A model generated the notes under the pieces. The model had not been told where the DNA came from and did no database searches. It saw nothing but the letters and a program-made list of their open reading frames with translations. 64,000 nucleotides of DNA from an uncultured Bacilli bacterium (GTDB lineage: Bacteria; Bacillota_I; Bacilli_A; RF39; UBA660), in the NCBI GenBank assembly GCA_934098745.1, contig CAKOPG010000004.1, positions 1-64,000 of the forward strand, read 5' to 3'. This document shows, one piece after another, positions 17,714-26,439 of this stretch. Within the stretch, counting starts at the first letter, position 1; each line of letters starts with the position of its first letter. The translations under genes were made by a program, and so were the position numbers.

Positions 17714-18220
17714 ATGAGTACAAGTAAAGAAAGAATCTATTATACAATAATGCATAGAAGAGCTCTTAAAGCAATTAGTAAAGTGTATTGTCCCAAAGAG
17801 TATCAAGATGAAATTGATAAAAGGCTTATTTATCATGATATGGATAAAGTAATTATGAATTTAATAGATATTCCATATGAAGAAGTAAAAAAAATTCATC
17901 GTCTAAACAGTAGGCATCATTACATTCCAAATACCACCTATACTAAAGCAGATTATCTTGAAATGATTTTCGATTGGGAATCAGCAAGATATACCAAAGA
18001 TGACAAACCAGCTAATGCCTACAATACCTTAATCAAATATTATGAACCATTGATTAAAGAAATCAAACCTATTCTTGAAGAAATCCATTTAGATACTGAA
18101 GATGATACTAAAAATGAAGAAGTAACTAAATTAATTGATTATAATTTAACCGATGAAGATATAAAGAAAGAAATAACCAATTATCTTAATATCATGCTTT
18201 TGAAAACAGGAATAAAATAA
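17714..18220 (+). CDS. DUF5662-like protein, function unknown
   Basis: Soluble 168-aa protein. A histidine/aspartate motif YHDMDKVIMN (about residues 37-46), a later RHH (about 67-69) and FDWESAR resemble the DUF5662 family, whose HD-like residues suggest metal binding. The match is by eye only. It has its own promoter after the ribosomal operon terminator. The acidic C-terminus (EDDTKNEE) is variable. No activity can be assigned. Confidence 0.5.
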   Translation: MSTSKERIYYTIMHRRALKAISKVYCPKEYQDEIDKRLIYHDMDKVIMNLIDIPYEEVKKIHRLNSRHHYIPNTTYTKADYLEMIFDWESARYTKDDKPANAYNTLIKYYEPLIKEIKPILEEIHLDTEDDTKNEEVTKLIDYNLTDEDIKKEITNYLNIMLLKTGIK

Positions 18221-18318
18221 ATATCTATATCTTATTGAATTAATAATTATATCCATTACTTTATAGTCTTAAAAATATCAAAATAAGTAAAATTGATACC
18301 TTAGAGGAGAACATAACT

Positions 18319-19104
18319 ATGAATAAAAAGAATGAAGTAATAACATCAATTATTATAATTATTTCTTCATTATCATTTATTGTCATTGGCTTTATTATTG
18401 GCATTAATTATAATAAGACTAATAATATTATTGAAAATAGTAGCCAATTTAATGTAAATAAAGATAATTCAAATGAAAATTTACCAAATGACAATATGGA
18501 AGAAATAATAAATATTCAAGCCGACTTAAAATTAGTCAAAGAAAGTAATGATCTAAATAATCTTGAGAAAGCTGTAAAAATATCAAGTATATTATATCAA
18601 AATACATTTAAAATTTTAAAAATTGAAAAGAACGTAACATGTGAAAAGACAGCTGATACATATGCATGTTTCTTTATAGATGATCAAAATGTTAACTATA
18701 ACTTAAACATTTCTAATAATTTTAAACGTGTTTTAATAGATCAAACTTGGTATAATTTATTTAATGAAAATAATTCCACTGATTTGTCACTAGATAAGCT
18801 AATTAACTATCTAAATTATAATGCTTATTCAAAATATTTAATAAAAGAATTAAATATTAGCCAACCGGATGGCATATATAGTTACATGCAAAATAAATTT
18901 TCTTTAACCGAACAAGATGCTTGTATTGGATATGATGAAGATAAAAACTTCTTTAACATTAAAATAAACAAAGTAAATAATTCCAAACTAGGATGGTATT
19001 ATTTTGATAAATGGACTGGTAAATGCCAAAATACCATTGATACAGTAGCCATATACAGAATAAATAAAAAAGATTATACTTATAAAGTACTAATTAGCAG
19101 TTAA
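18319..19104 (+). CDS. Membrane-anchored protein, function unknown
   Basis: 261 aa with one N-terminal membrane segment (about residues 9-29) and an Asn-rich extracytoplasmic domain of some 230 residues holding four cysteines that could form disulfides (CEKTADTYAC, then two in the C-terminal half). No lipobox, no recognised domain. GAGGAG precedes the ATG. A separate unit between the DUF5662-like gene and ligA. Confidence 0.6.
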   Translation: MNKKNEVITSIIIIISSLSFIVIGFIIGINYNKTNNIIENSSQFNVNKDNSNENLPNDNMEEIINIQADLKLVKESNDLNNLEKAVKISSILYQNTFKILKIEKNVTCEKTADTYACFFIDDQNVNYNLNISNNFKRVLIDQTWYNLFNENNSTDLSLDKLINYLNYNAYSKYLIKELNISQPDGIYSYMQNKFSLTEQDACIGYDEDKNFFNIKINKVNNSKLGWYYFDKWTGKCQNTIDTVAIYRINKKDYTYKVLISS

Positions 19105-19171
19105 TTATTCTTAATTTTTTGCTTATATAAACTTCTTAATTCTTTATAAAAAATGATAAAGAAATGTGAAT

Positions 19172-19200
19172 AAGCGAGCGATAATTACGCTTGTTTTTTT
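19172..19200 (+). terminator. Terminator-like hairpin before ligA
   Basis: Short AAGCG/CGCTT stem (19172-19176 with 19188-19192) followed by eight T after one G. Would end the preceding membrane-protein transcript. Weak stem. Confidence 0.45.
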
Positions 19201-19304
19201 TACTTAAATTTATGTTAATTTTATTAAAAATTCTCTAAATAATGCTATAATAATATATATATAGAAAAATATTATCAAACTTATAGAGAGGAATGAGTAA
19301 GAGT

Positions 19305-21299
19305 ATGGATATAAAACAAAGAATAGATTACCTTGTAGATGTTATTAATGAAGCTAATTATAACTATCATGTTCTAGATAATCCAACAATAACCGACCAA
19401 GAATATGATAAATATTTACGTGAGTTATATGTTCTTGAAGAAAAACACCCAGAGTTAGTAAGAGATGATTCTCCAACCAAAAAAGTAGGTGGCGAAGTAA
19501 TTGATGGCTTTAAAAAAGTAGTTCATGATAAACCGATGATGAGTCTATCTAATGTTTTTAATGAAGAAGAAATTCGTGATTTTGATGACAAAATAAAAAA
19601 AGCTGGTTATAATCCCAAATATGTTTGCGAATTAAAAATCGATGGTTTAAGTGTATCTTTAAAATATAAAAATGGTCTTTTCGTATCAGCTGCTACTAGA
19701 GGAGATGGTATCACCGGAGAAGATATTACACATAATGCTAAAACTATTAAAACTATCCCTTTAAAGCTTAATAAACCAATAGATATTGAAGTTCGTGGAG
19801 AAATATACATGAGTAAAAAAACTCTTGAAACCTTAAATGAAGAAAGACTCCGAAATGGTGAACCACTTTTAAAAAATGCCCGTAATGCCGCCGCCGGATC
19901 TATTAGACAATTAGATAGTAAAATAGCTGCCAAAAGACATCTAGATACCTTTATATACCATCTTCCAAATCCTGAAGACTTTGGTATAAAAACCCATTAT
20001 GAAGCTTTAGAATTTATGAAAGACTTAGGATTTAAAACCAATCCCAATAACAAAATAGTTGATAATATCGATGGTGTTATTAATTTCATTTCAGAAAAAA
20101 CCAAAATTAGAGATACCCTTCCATATGATATCGATGGTATAGTAATTAAAGTAAATGATATTAGTGAACAATTATCTTTAGGATTTACTGCAAGATATCC
20201 TAAATGGGCCACGGCTTATAAATTTCCTGCTTCACTAGTTTATACCAAATTAAAAGATATTATTTTTACCGTTGGTAGAACAGGCCAAGTAACTCCTAAT
20301 GCTATTTTAGAACCTGTTATAGTTATGGGAAGCTTAATTTCTAAAACAACTCTTCACAATGAAGATTATGTCATTGATAAAGATATAATGATAGGAGATA
20401 CAGTAGCTATTAAAAAAGCCGGTGATGTTATCCCAGAAGTTGTTAGTGTCTTAAAAGAAAGAAGAACTGGATGTGAAATACCATTTAAAATGACACATAC
20501 CTGTCCAATATGTAATAGCGAATTAGTAAGAAAAGAATCTGAATCAGCATACTATTGCCACAATCCTCACTGTGATGCTAAACATATTGAAGGTTTAATT
20601 CATTATGCCAGTAGGAATGCTATGAATATTGAAGGCTTTGGGGATAATATAACTGAAGATTTCTATAACATGGGCTATTTAAAAAGAATATATGATTACT
20701 ATACCTTATATAATTATAAAGAAGAGTTAATGAGTTTAGAAGGCTTTGGTGAAAAAAGTATTATAAAATTATTATCTAGTATTGAATCATCAAAAGAAAA
20801 TTCCTTAGAAAGATTATTATTTGCTTTAGGTATTCGTCATGTTGGTGCTAAAACAGCCAAAATACTAGCCAAAAATTTTAAAAATATGGATAATTTGATG
20901 CAAGCCACCTATGAAGAATTAGCTAACATAAATGATATTGGTGATATTATTGCTAAAAGTATTATTAAATATTTCAACCAAGAAGAAAATATTGAAATAA
21001 TAACTAAATTAAAAGAATATGGAATTAATATGAATTATATAAACAATAATAACCAAGAATTAGATGAATTTTTAAATAAAACTTTCGTCTTAACAGGATC
21101 CTTATCCCAAATAACAAGAGATGAAGCCACCGCTATTATTGAAAATTTTGGTGGAAAAGTATCGAGTTCCGTTAGCAAAAAAACTAGTGTTGTGATTGTT
21201 GGTGATAGTCCTGGAAGCAAATATGATAAAGCTCTTTCTTTAGGAATCACTATCTGGCCTGAAGAACAGTTCTTAGATATCATTAAAGATCATATATAA
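19305..21299 (+). CDS. ligA: NAD-dependent DNA ligase
   Basis: Seals nicks in replication and repair using NAD+ (664 aa from this start). In order: Ia/adenylation domain with the catalytic lysine in CELKIDGLS (about residue 111), OB fold, four-cysteine zinc finger (CPIC...CHNPHC), helix-hairpin-helix repeats and a C-terminal BRCT domain (about 590-664, with FVLTGSL and KVSSSVSKKTS). An ATG at 19293 is 12 nt upstream but almost touches its GAGAGG, so 19305 is preferred; both are possible. Confidence 0.97.
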   Translation: MDIKQRIDYLVDVINEANYNYHVLDNPTITDQEYDKYLRELYVLEEKHPELVRDDSPTKKVGGEVIDGFKKVVHDKPMMSLSNVFNEEEIRDFDDKIKKAGYNPKYVCELKIDGLSVSLKYKNGLFVSAATRGDGITGEDITHNAKTIKTIPLKLNKPIDIEVRGEIYMSKKTLETLNEERLRNGEPLLKNARNAAAGSIRQLDSKIAAKRHLDTFIYHLPNPEDFGIKTHYEALEFMKDLGFKTNPNNKIVDNIDGVINFISEKTKIRDTLPYDIDGIVIKVNDISEQLSLGFTARYPKWATAYKFPASLVYTKLKDIIFTVGRTGQVTPNAILEPVIVMGSLISKTTLHNEDYVIDKDIMIGDTVAIKKAGDVIPEVVSVLKERRTGCEIPFKMTHTCPICNSELVRKESESAYYCHNPHCDAKHIEGLIHYASRNAMNIEGFGDNITEDFYNMGYLKRIYDYYTLYNYKEELMSLEGFGEKSIIKLLSSIESSKENSLERLLFALGIRHVGAKTAKILAKNFKNMDNLMQATYEELANINDIGDIIAKSIIKYFNQEENIEIITKLKEYGINMNYINNNNQELDEFLNKTFVLTGSLSQITRDEATAIIENFGGKVSSSVSKKTSVVIVGDSPGSKYDKALSLGITIWPEEQFLDIIKDHI

Positions 21300-21317
21300 A
21301 AAGAAAGAAGTGGAAGT

Positions 21318-22535
21318 ATGTTAGATTTATATTATAAATATGCTTATTTATTATTAACCAAAGGTTTATGTATTAAAGAAAACCAACCATTAGTAATAAA
21401 TGCTCCTATAGAAAGTATTGATTTTATTCGTATTCTTACAAAGGTAGCATGTGAACTAAAAATAAAAGATATTTACTTTGATTGGCAAGATGATGAACTA
21501 GAGCATACTCTTTTAGAAAGTTATGCCAAAGAAAATATTGCAAATAGTCTTTTTTGGAATAAATCCATTCATGATATATATGCCAAAAAAAATGCCGCCT
21601 TTTTATTCTTAATAGCCTCATCCGGAAACATTATGGCAAGCATTCCCTCAGAAAAAATGAAAATAGCTAATGCCATCAGATTAGAAACTAAAAAATTATA
21701 TCGAAACTTACAATCAAATAACCAAATTAAATGGTGTATTGCCTCTGTTGCTACAGAAAAATGGGGAAATCTAGTTTTTCCAAATGATGAAAATGCTAAA
21801 GACAAATTATGGCAAACTATCTTTGATATCTGTTTAGTTAATGAAGAAAATCCATGCTTATCATGGCAAGAAAAAATGCTTCATAATAAAGAATTATGTG
21901 ATAAATTAACTGCCTTAAACATAAAGAGTTTAAATTATCAAAATAGCCTTGGCACTAACTTAAATATTGAATTACCTTATAAAGCAATCTGGTGTGGTGG
22001 CGATAGTTATATTCTAGGAGATAAACCTATTGTTAATATACCAACAGAAGAAGTTTTTACAACTCCTAATAAATTTAAAACTTCTGGTATTGTATATTGT
22101 TCCAAACCATTAATCCATGAAGGAATTACTATAGATGGTATTGTTTTAGAATTTGCTTCAGGTAAAGTAGTAAAATATTATGCTAAAATAAATCAAGAAG
22201 AATTAAAAAATATCATAGAATTTGATAAAGAGTCTTCGATGTTAGGAGAAGTAGCTTTAGTAGATTATAATTCCAAAATATCAAAAACTAATTTGTTATT
22301 TTATGAAACCCTTTTTGATGAAAATGCTGCTTGTCATATTGCTCTAGGTAGAGGCTTCAAAGAATGCTTAGATAATGGTCACAATTTAACCGAAGCAAAG
22401 CTAGAAAATATTGGTTACAATAAATCAAAAAATCATGTCGATATTATGATTGGTACTAAAGACTTACAAATTATTGCTACAACGTATGATAATAAAAAAA
22501 TTACTATTTTTAAAGATGGAAGTTTTAATATTTAA
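21318..22535 (+). CDS. Aminopeptidase, M29 family (AmpS/T-like)
   Basis: Cytoplasmic metallo-aminopeptidase (405 aa, usual length for M29). The N-terminal helical region, GxNLxIELP-like GTNLNIELP, NIPTEEVFTTPN and the C-terminal IALGRGF / HVDIMIGT blocks correspond to the dinuclear metal site of the thermophilic aminopeptidase family. GGAAG precedes the ATG, 18 nt after ligA, so the two may share a transcript. Confidence 0.9.
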   Translation: MLDLYYKYAYLLLTKGLCIKENQPLVINAPIESIDFIRILTKVACELKIKDIYFDWQDDELEHTLLESYAKENIANSLFWNKSIHDIYAKKNAAFLFLIASSGNIMASIPSEKMKIANAIRLETKKLYRNLQSNNQIKWCIASVATEKWGNLVFPNDENAKDKLWQTIFDICLVNEENPCLSWQEKMLHNKELCDKLTALNIKSLNYQNSLGTNLNIELPYKAIWCGGDSYILGDKPIVNIPTEEVFTTPNKFKTSGIVYCSKPLIHEGITIDGIVLEFASGKVVKYYAKINQEELKNIIEFDKESSMLGEVALVDYNSKISKTNLLFYETLFDENAACHIALGRGFKECLDNGHNLTEAKLENIGYNKSKNHVDIMIGTKDLQIIATTYDNKKITIFKDGSFNI

Positions 22536-22590
22536 AACTTCTTTTTGTATAAAAAAAGATAACTTAAACATAATATTAATGGTGAAGACA

Positions 22591-23028
22591 ATGAATGAAA
22601 ATAATGAACTAGCATTATATATTTACAAAAATGCTGATATGGGCGTTAAAGCTACTACTAAGTTAATTAAACTTCTAAATAATAGTGATAATAAAATCAA
22701 AAATATTGTTGAAGGTGAATTAAAGGGATATGAAAACTTTCTAAAGAAAAGTAAAACCTATTTAAAAAAGAATAAAATATCCCCTAAAGCTAATAGTATT
22801 ATAGCGGAAATTTCATCTTATATTGGCATGAATTTAGAATTTATGAAAGATAATAGTGATGCTAAAATAGCTGATATCTTAATTAGAGGTTTCACTATGG
22901 GCAATATTGAAATCGATAAAAAGATTGATAAATATAAGTGTGATGCTGATAAATCTCTAATAAAACTAGCAAAAGAATTAAAAAAATTCGGTGAAGAAAA
23001 CATCGAACTCCTAAAACCATATCTCTAA
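22591..23028 (+). CDS. Small helical-bundle protein, function unknown
   Basis: 145 aa, soluble, lysine-rich and predicted almost wholly helical, with heptad-like leucines, so probably a four-helix bundle. No metal-ligand pattern is obvious. An open frame extends upstream to 22450 inside the aminopeptidase gene, but the ATG at 22591 follows GGTGAAG and is chosen. Its stop codon lies beside a terminator hairpin. Confidence 0.6.
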   Translation: MNENNELALYIYKNADMGVKATTKLIKLLNNSDNKIKNIVEGELKGYENFLKKSKTYLKKNKISPKANSIIAEISSYIGMNLEFMKDNSDAKIADILIRGFTMGNIEIDKKIDKYKCDADKSLIKLAKELKKFGEENIELLKPYL

Positions 23029-23040
23029 ATATGGTTTTCT
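23013..23040 (+). terminator. Terminator overlapping a stop codon
   Basis: 10-bp perfect stem (23013-23022 with 23029-23038) with a loop that overlaps the stop codon at 23026-23028, then a pyrimidine-rich tail. Confidence 0.65.
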
Positions 23041-23050
23041 TTCTATACAA

Positions 23051-23551
23051 ATGTATTATTTAAAATTATTTTTACTATATTCTTTGCTAGGCTTTGTAAT
23101 GGAATCAACTCTTTTTAAAATATTATTATGTAAAAAACATAGCGGTATCTTTTATGGACCTATAACCGCTGTATATGGTATAGGAATAATAGCCCTAACA
23201 CTAATAGACAAGTATATGTTTTCCAAAATAAAGAAAAATACAATAATAAAACTTATAATAGAATATATAACAGTAACTATTATTTTAACTTTAATAGAAT
23301 ATATTGGTGGAAATACTTTAGAATACATCTTCAACATAACAATGTGGAATTATACCAAATATAAATACCATTTTGGTAAATATATTTGTCTAAATAATTC
23401 TTTAATATGGGGATTATTAGGAGTATTTTATATCAACATTTTTAAAAAATTTACTGATAAACTATTAAAACAAATAAATAATAGAGAAACTATCTTATTT
23501 TTATTCATATTTACTATAGATTTAATAGTTACCTTAATTACCAAAACTTAA
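23051..23551 (+). CDS. Putative ABC transporter permease, CmpB family (PF06541-like)
   Basis: 166-aa integral membrane protein with four to five hydrophobic segments. Family signatures are FYGPITAVYGIG near residue 35 and GGNTLEY followed by an MWNY motif, seen in proteins annotated as putative ABC-transporter permease. Members are usually encoded without an ATPase and their substrate is unknown. The ribosome binding site is poor and a terminator lies just upstream. Confidence 0.7.
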   Translation: MYYLKLFLLYSLLGFVMESTLFKILLCKKHSGIFYGPITAVYGIGIIALTLIDKYMFSKIKKNTIIKLIIEYITVTIILTLIEYIGGNTLEYIFNITMWNYTKYKYHFGKYICLNNSLIWGLLGVFYINIFKKFTDKLLKQINNRETILFLFIFTIDLIVTLITKT

Positions 23552-23647
23552 TACTTTTAATAAAGTTATTAAACTAATAAAACACAAAAAAACTAATTCA
23601 TTGCTGAATCAGTATCTCTAAACTCGAAAATCGAGAAAATTACAACT

Positions 23648-23724
23648 TGGTAGCGACGGGGGGATTCGAACCCTCGACCCTTCGGGTATGAACCGAATGC
23701 TCTAGCCAACTGAGCTACATCGCC
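23648..23724 (-). tRNA. tRNA-Met (CAT), elongator type
   Basis: 77 nt on the minus strand with encoded CCA. Anticodon loop TTCATAC gives CAT, and the sequence resembles the Bacillus elongator tRNA-Met, with a G1-U72 pair. One T-stem pair is A-C (second position), all other stems pair. A decayed copy lies about 500 bp away. Confidence 0.93.
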
Positions 23725-24151
23725 ATAAATCAAACAAGCAATATAATAATATCATAAATATTATTAATTGACAATACCTAACATAAAAATTTCCTAAAAA
23801 ATTTAAAAAAGAATTTGTAAATTCTTGAATTCTTGTAAAATTATGTATTCTTAGTTATTTTGTATAATTTAGTTTCTTTAACAGAATATTACAAGCATAG
23901 TAAGTAGTACTATTATCTGCTTTAATATTCTTTTTTATCTATTCCTGACCTAAAACAGAGATGTTCACTTTCATTAACGCTCCTTACTACTGAATTATTA
24001 TGAAGAATTTCAGAATCAAATATATAAAATTTATCATCATAACATAAATAACTATATCATAGAAAACTTTCTTTTTATAATATTAAAAGAAAAAAAACAA
24101 CTTATTACTAAATTGATATCTTTAAACCTAAAAATTGAGAAAACAACAACT
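23725..24151. other. Gene-poor spacer between the two tRNA-Met copies
   Basis: No intact gene. It holds a 44-codon start-less open stretch (23922-24056, minus) that reads like coding sequence, and A/T-rich DNA. The 30-40 bp beside the 3' end of each tRNA copy are similar, showing that the duplication included flanking DNA. Confidence 0.5.
23922..24056 (-). pseudogene. Possible remnant of a coding sequence
   Basis: 44 sense codons end at a TAA (23922-23924) and begin right after an in-frame TGA, with no start codon. The residues look protein-like (for example YDDKFYIFDSEIL, then SEHLCFRSGIDKKEY). No family recognised. May be the tail of a lost gene. Confidence 0.25.
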
Positions 24152-24228
24152 TGGTAGCGACAGGGAAATTCGAACCCTTGACCTTTCATGTATGAACCGA
24201 ACGCTCTAACTAGTTGAGATATATCATT
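24152..24228 (-). pseudogene. Decayed duplicate of tRNA-Met
   Basis: Same length (77 nt) and orientation as the tRNA at 23648-23724, with the CAT anticodon loop and CCA end kept, but with mismatches in the acceptor (A2-C71), anticodon and T stems and loss of the conserved GTAGCTCAG D-arm sequence. It is unlikely to fold as a functional tRNA. Confidence 0.75.
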
Positions 24229-24424
24229 ACCTTTATCAAGCATTATTAATATATCATAAAATTTTATATTAAATGACTAATTATTACAAGCATTTTTTCA
24301 AAAATATCTCCTCCATATAAAATACTATAATTAAAAATTAAAAAAATGAAAAATTTAATGTTGAATTTAACAATTTTTTACTATTTTGTGTTATACTTTA
24401 TATATAGAATAAGGAGGCTTTAAC

Positions 24425-24787
24425 ATGACTAACAAACTTGAATTTTTAAAAAAATATGGTGTTGACGTTGAAAAAGGATTAGAAAACACCATGGATGAAG
24501 AAACATATAATGAAATATTAAATGATTATTTCAACGAACTTCCTGAAATGATAAATAAACTTGCTAGCTATCTTACCAATAATGACATGAATAATTATGC
24601 TATTACAGTCCACGCCCTAAAAAGTAACTCAAGAACTCTTGGTTTCACTTCTTTCGGGGAACGTTGTTATAAACATGAAATGGAAAGTAAAGCTAATAAT
24701 GTTGAATTTATCAAAGCAGAGTTTAATAATTTAGTAAATAATGCTAAGAATGTTTATGCTATTATCAAAGCATATAAATCTTTATAG
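24425..24787 (+). CDS. Histidine phosphotransfer (HPt) protein
   Basis: 120-aa HPt domain that carries a phosphoryl group between receivers. Phospho-acceptor His63 lies in the typical HALKSNSRTLG motif, followed by the family's helix with ERCYKHEMESKA. A strong AGGAGG precedes the ATG, and a TG-TATACT extended -10 (24392-24397) lies upstream. Nine nt separate it from the response-regulator gene. With the hybrid kinase downstream it completes a His-Asp-His-Asp relay. Confidence 0.9.
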   Translation: MTNKLEFLKKYGVDVEKGLENTMDEETYNEILNDYFNELPEMINKLASYLTNNDMNNYAITVHALKSNSRTLGFTSFGERCYKHEMESKANNVEFIKAEFNNLVNNAKNVYAIIKAYKSL

Positions 24788-24796
24788 GAGGTAAAC

Positions 24797-26428
24797 ATGA
24801 ATAATGTTGGAAAATTAATACAGAAAATTCTCTTAAATAAATTTAACAATGCCTATATCATTGACGTAATGAATGATAAAGTATATATTTATGAATTCAA
24901 AAATGATACAATTATAAATACCAAAAATACTAGTTATTCCGATTTTATCTCATCTCTAAGTGCAATTTTAAATAGTAATGATTTAAAAGAACTTACTAGT
25001 AACTTATCTCTTCAACATTTAGAAGAATTATCCCACAGTAGCAAAGATAAAATAAATCAAGTAATAGAGAAAAAGACCGAAACTGGTGAAATAAAAAAAT
25101 ATATTTTAGACATCTCATTAATAGATTTTGAGAAAAATAAAATAATTGTTGTTATGGAAGAAGAAAGTGACTCTACCACAGATACATCCAATGATAAAAA
25201 TAATAATGAAATAAAAATCCATGAAATGATTGATACTATTTCTGACTCTCTTTTAAAAATTTATAATATTTTTAATAATAGCAATAATAGCGAAGAAGTA
25301 AAAAACATTGGTAATTATATTAATACAATATTATCAGATTTAACTAACAGCTATCCAGAATTTAATAAAAGTTTTAAAGAAAATGCTATATCATTGAGCA
25401 GTTTAGGAACGCCATCCTTATTAATTGTTGATGATGACATGATTACCAGAAATTTGCTTAAGAAAATATTTGCTGATGATTATAATATTAAAATAGCTAC
25501 AAATGGCGAAGAAGCAATTAAAATACTAGAAGAGAATAATAACAAAAGTATGTTTGAAACCCGTGACAATATTGTCGGAATCTTCCTAGATCTAATAATG
25601 CCTGTTATGGATGGCTTTGCCGTTTTAGACTATCTAAATAAAAATAGTTACCTAAATAAAATACCAGTAGCTATTATTAGTGGAGATTATTCTAAAGAAA
25701 CAAGAAATAAAGTATATAGTTATCATATTGCTGATATGTTAGAAAAACCATTTAATACAGAAATTATCAAGCATCGTATTAACAATTTAGTTAATCTGTA
25801 TAAATCAAGTAATTCCTTAAATGAAATGATTCTTAACCAATACTCAGACTTAAAGAATATTATAGATACTATAATCAGTGCATACAAATACGACTATCAA
25901 AAAAATATTGAAAATGTCAAAAAATATACCGAAATAATTGGCTTAGATGTTATGAACAATTACAAAGAATATAATTTAGATGAACTAAAAATTAGTAAGA
26001 TGAAAGAAGCCTCTTGTTATTATGATATTGGTTATTATGCTATTCCAAGAGTTATATATAGCAAAGATACTAACTTTACCAAAGAAGAAACAGATATTAT
26101 CAAAAATTACCCAATTATTGGTTCTAAAATAATTAAATATGGTCTTAAAAATAATGGCGATAGTATTTTTACAGATTACGCTTATGAAATTACTAAGTAT
26201 TATCATGAAAGATATGATGGCAGTGGCTATCCAGAAGGCCTATCCAAAGATAAAATTCCTATAAGCGCCAGCATAGTTTCCTTAGCTGTAGAATATAACA
26301 ATCTCTTAAATACATACAATAACAATAATGATATTATAAATACAATCATCAGTAAAAGTGGTAGTAAATTTAATCCCAAAGTTATCGAAAGCTTTAAAAG
26401 AGTTTATCCAAATCTTTCAAATAAGTAA
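24797..26428 (+). CDS. Response regulator with degenerate HD-GYP domain
   Basis: 543 aa. An N-terminal region of about 190 residues (possibly PAS-like) precedes a receiver domain at about 212-335, with acidic pocket LIVDDD, phospho-acceptor Asp265 (FLDLIMPVMDG) and the conserved Lys in LEKPF. The C-terminal part resembles HD-GYP phosphodiesterases: YHERYDGSGYPEGL is present, but the catalytic HDIGK motif is replaced by YYDIGYYAIP (residues 408-417). Hydrolysis of cyclic di-GMP is therefore doubtful; it may bind without cutting, or signal by contact. Confidence 0.85.
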   Translation: MNNVGKLIQKILLNKFNNAYIIDVMNDKVYIYEFKNDTIINTKNTSYSDFISSLSAILNSNDLKELTSNLSLQHLEELSHSSKDKINQVIEKKTETGEIKKYILDISLIDFEKNKIIVVMEEESDSTTDTSNDKNNNEIKIHEMIDTISDSLLKIYNIFNNSNNSEEVKNIGNYINTILSDLTNSYPEFNKSFKENAISLSSLGTPSLLIVDDDMITRNLLKKIFADDYNIKIATNGEEAIKILEENNNKSMFETRDNIVGIFLDLIMPVMDGFAVLDYLNKNSYLNKIPVAIISGDYSKETRNKVYSYHIADMLEKPFNTEIIKHRINNLVNLYKSSNSLNEMILNQYSDLKNIIDTIISAYKYDYQKNIENVKKYTEIIGLDVMNNYKEYNLDELKISKMKEASCYYDIGYYAIPRVIYSKDTNFTKEETDIIKNYPIIGSKIIKYGLKNNGDSIFTDYAYEITKYYHERYDGSGYPEGLSKDKIPISASIVSLAVEYNNLLNTYNNNNDIINTIISKSGSKFNPKVIESFKRVYPNLSNK

Positions 26429-26439
26429 GGGTTGATTTT

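Noticed and set aside
24052..24243. 63-codon minus-strand frame
   Set aside because: It reads straight through the decayed tRNA-Met copy and has no ribosome binding site.
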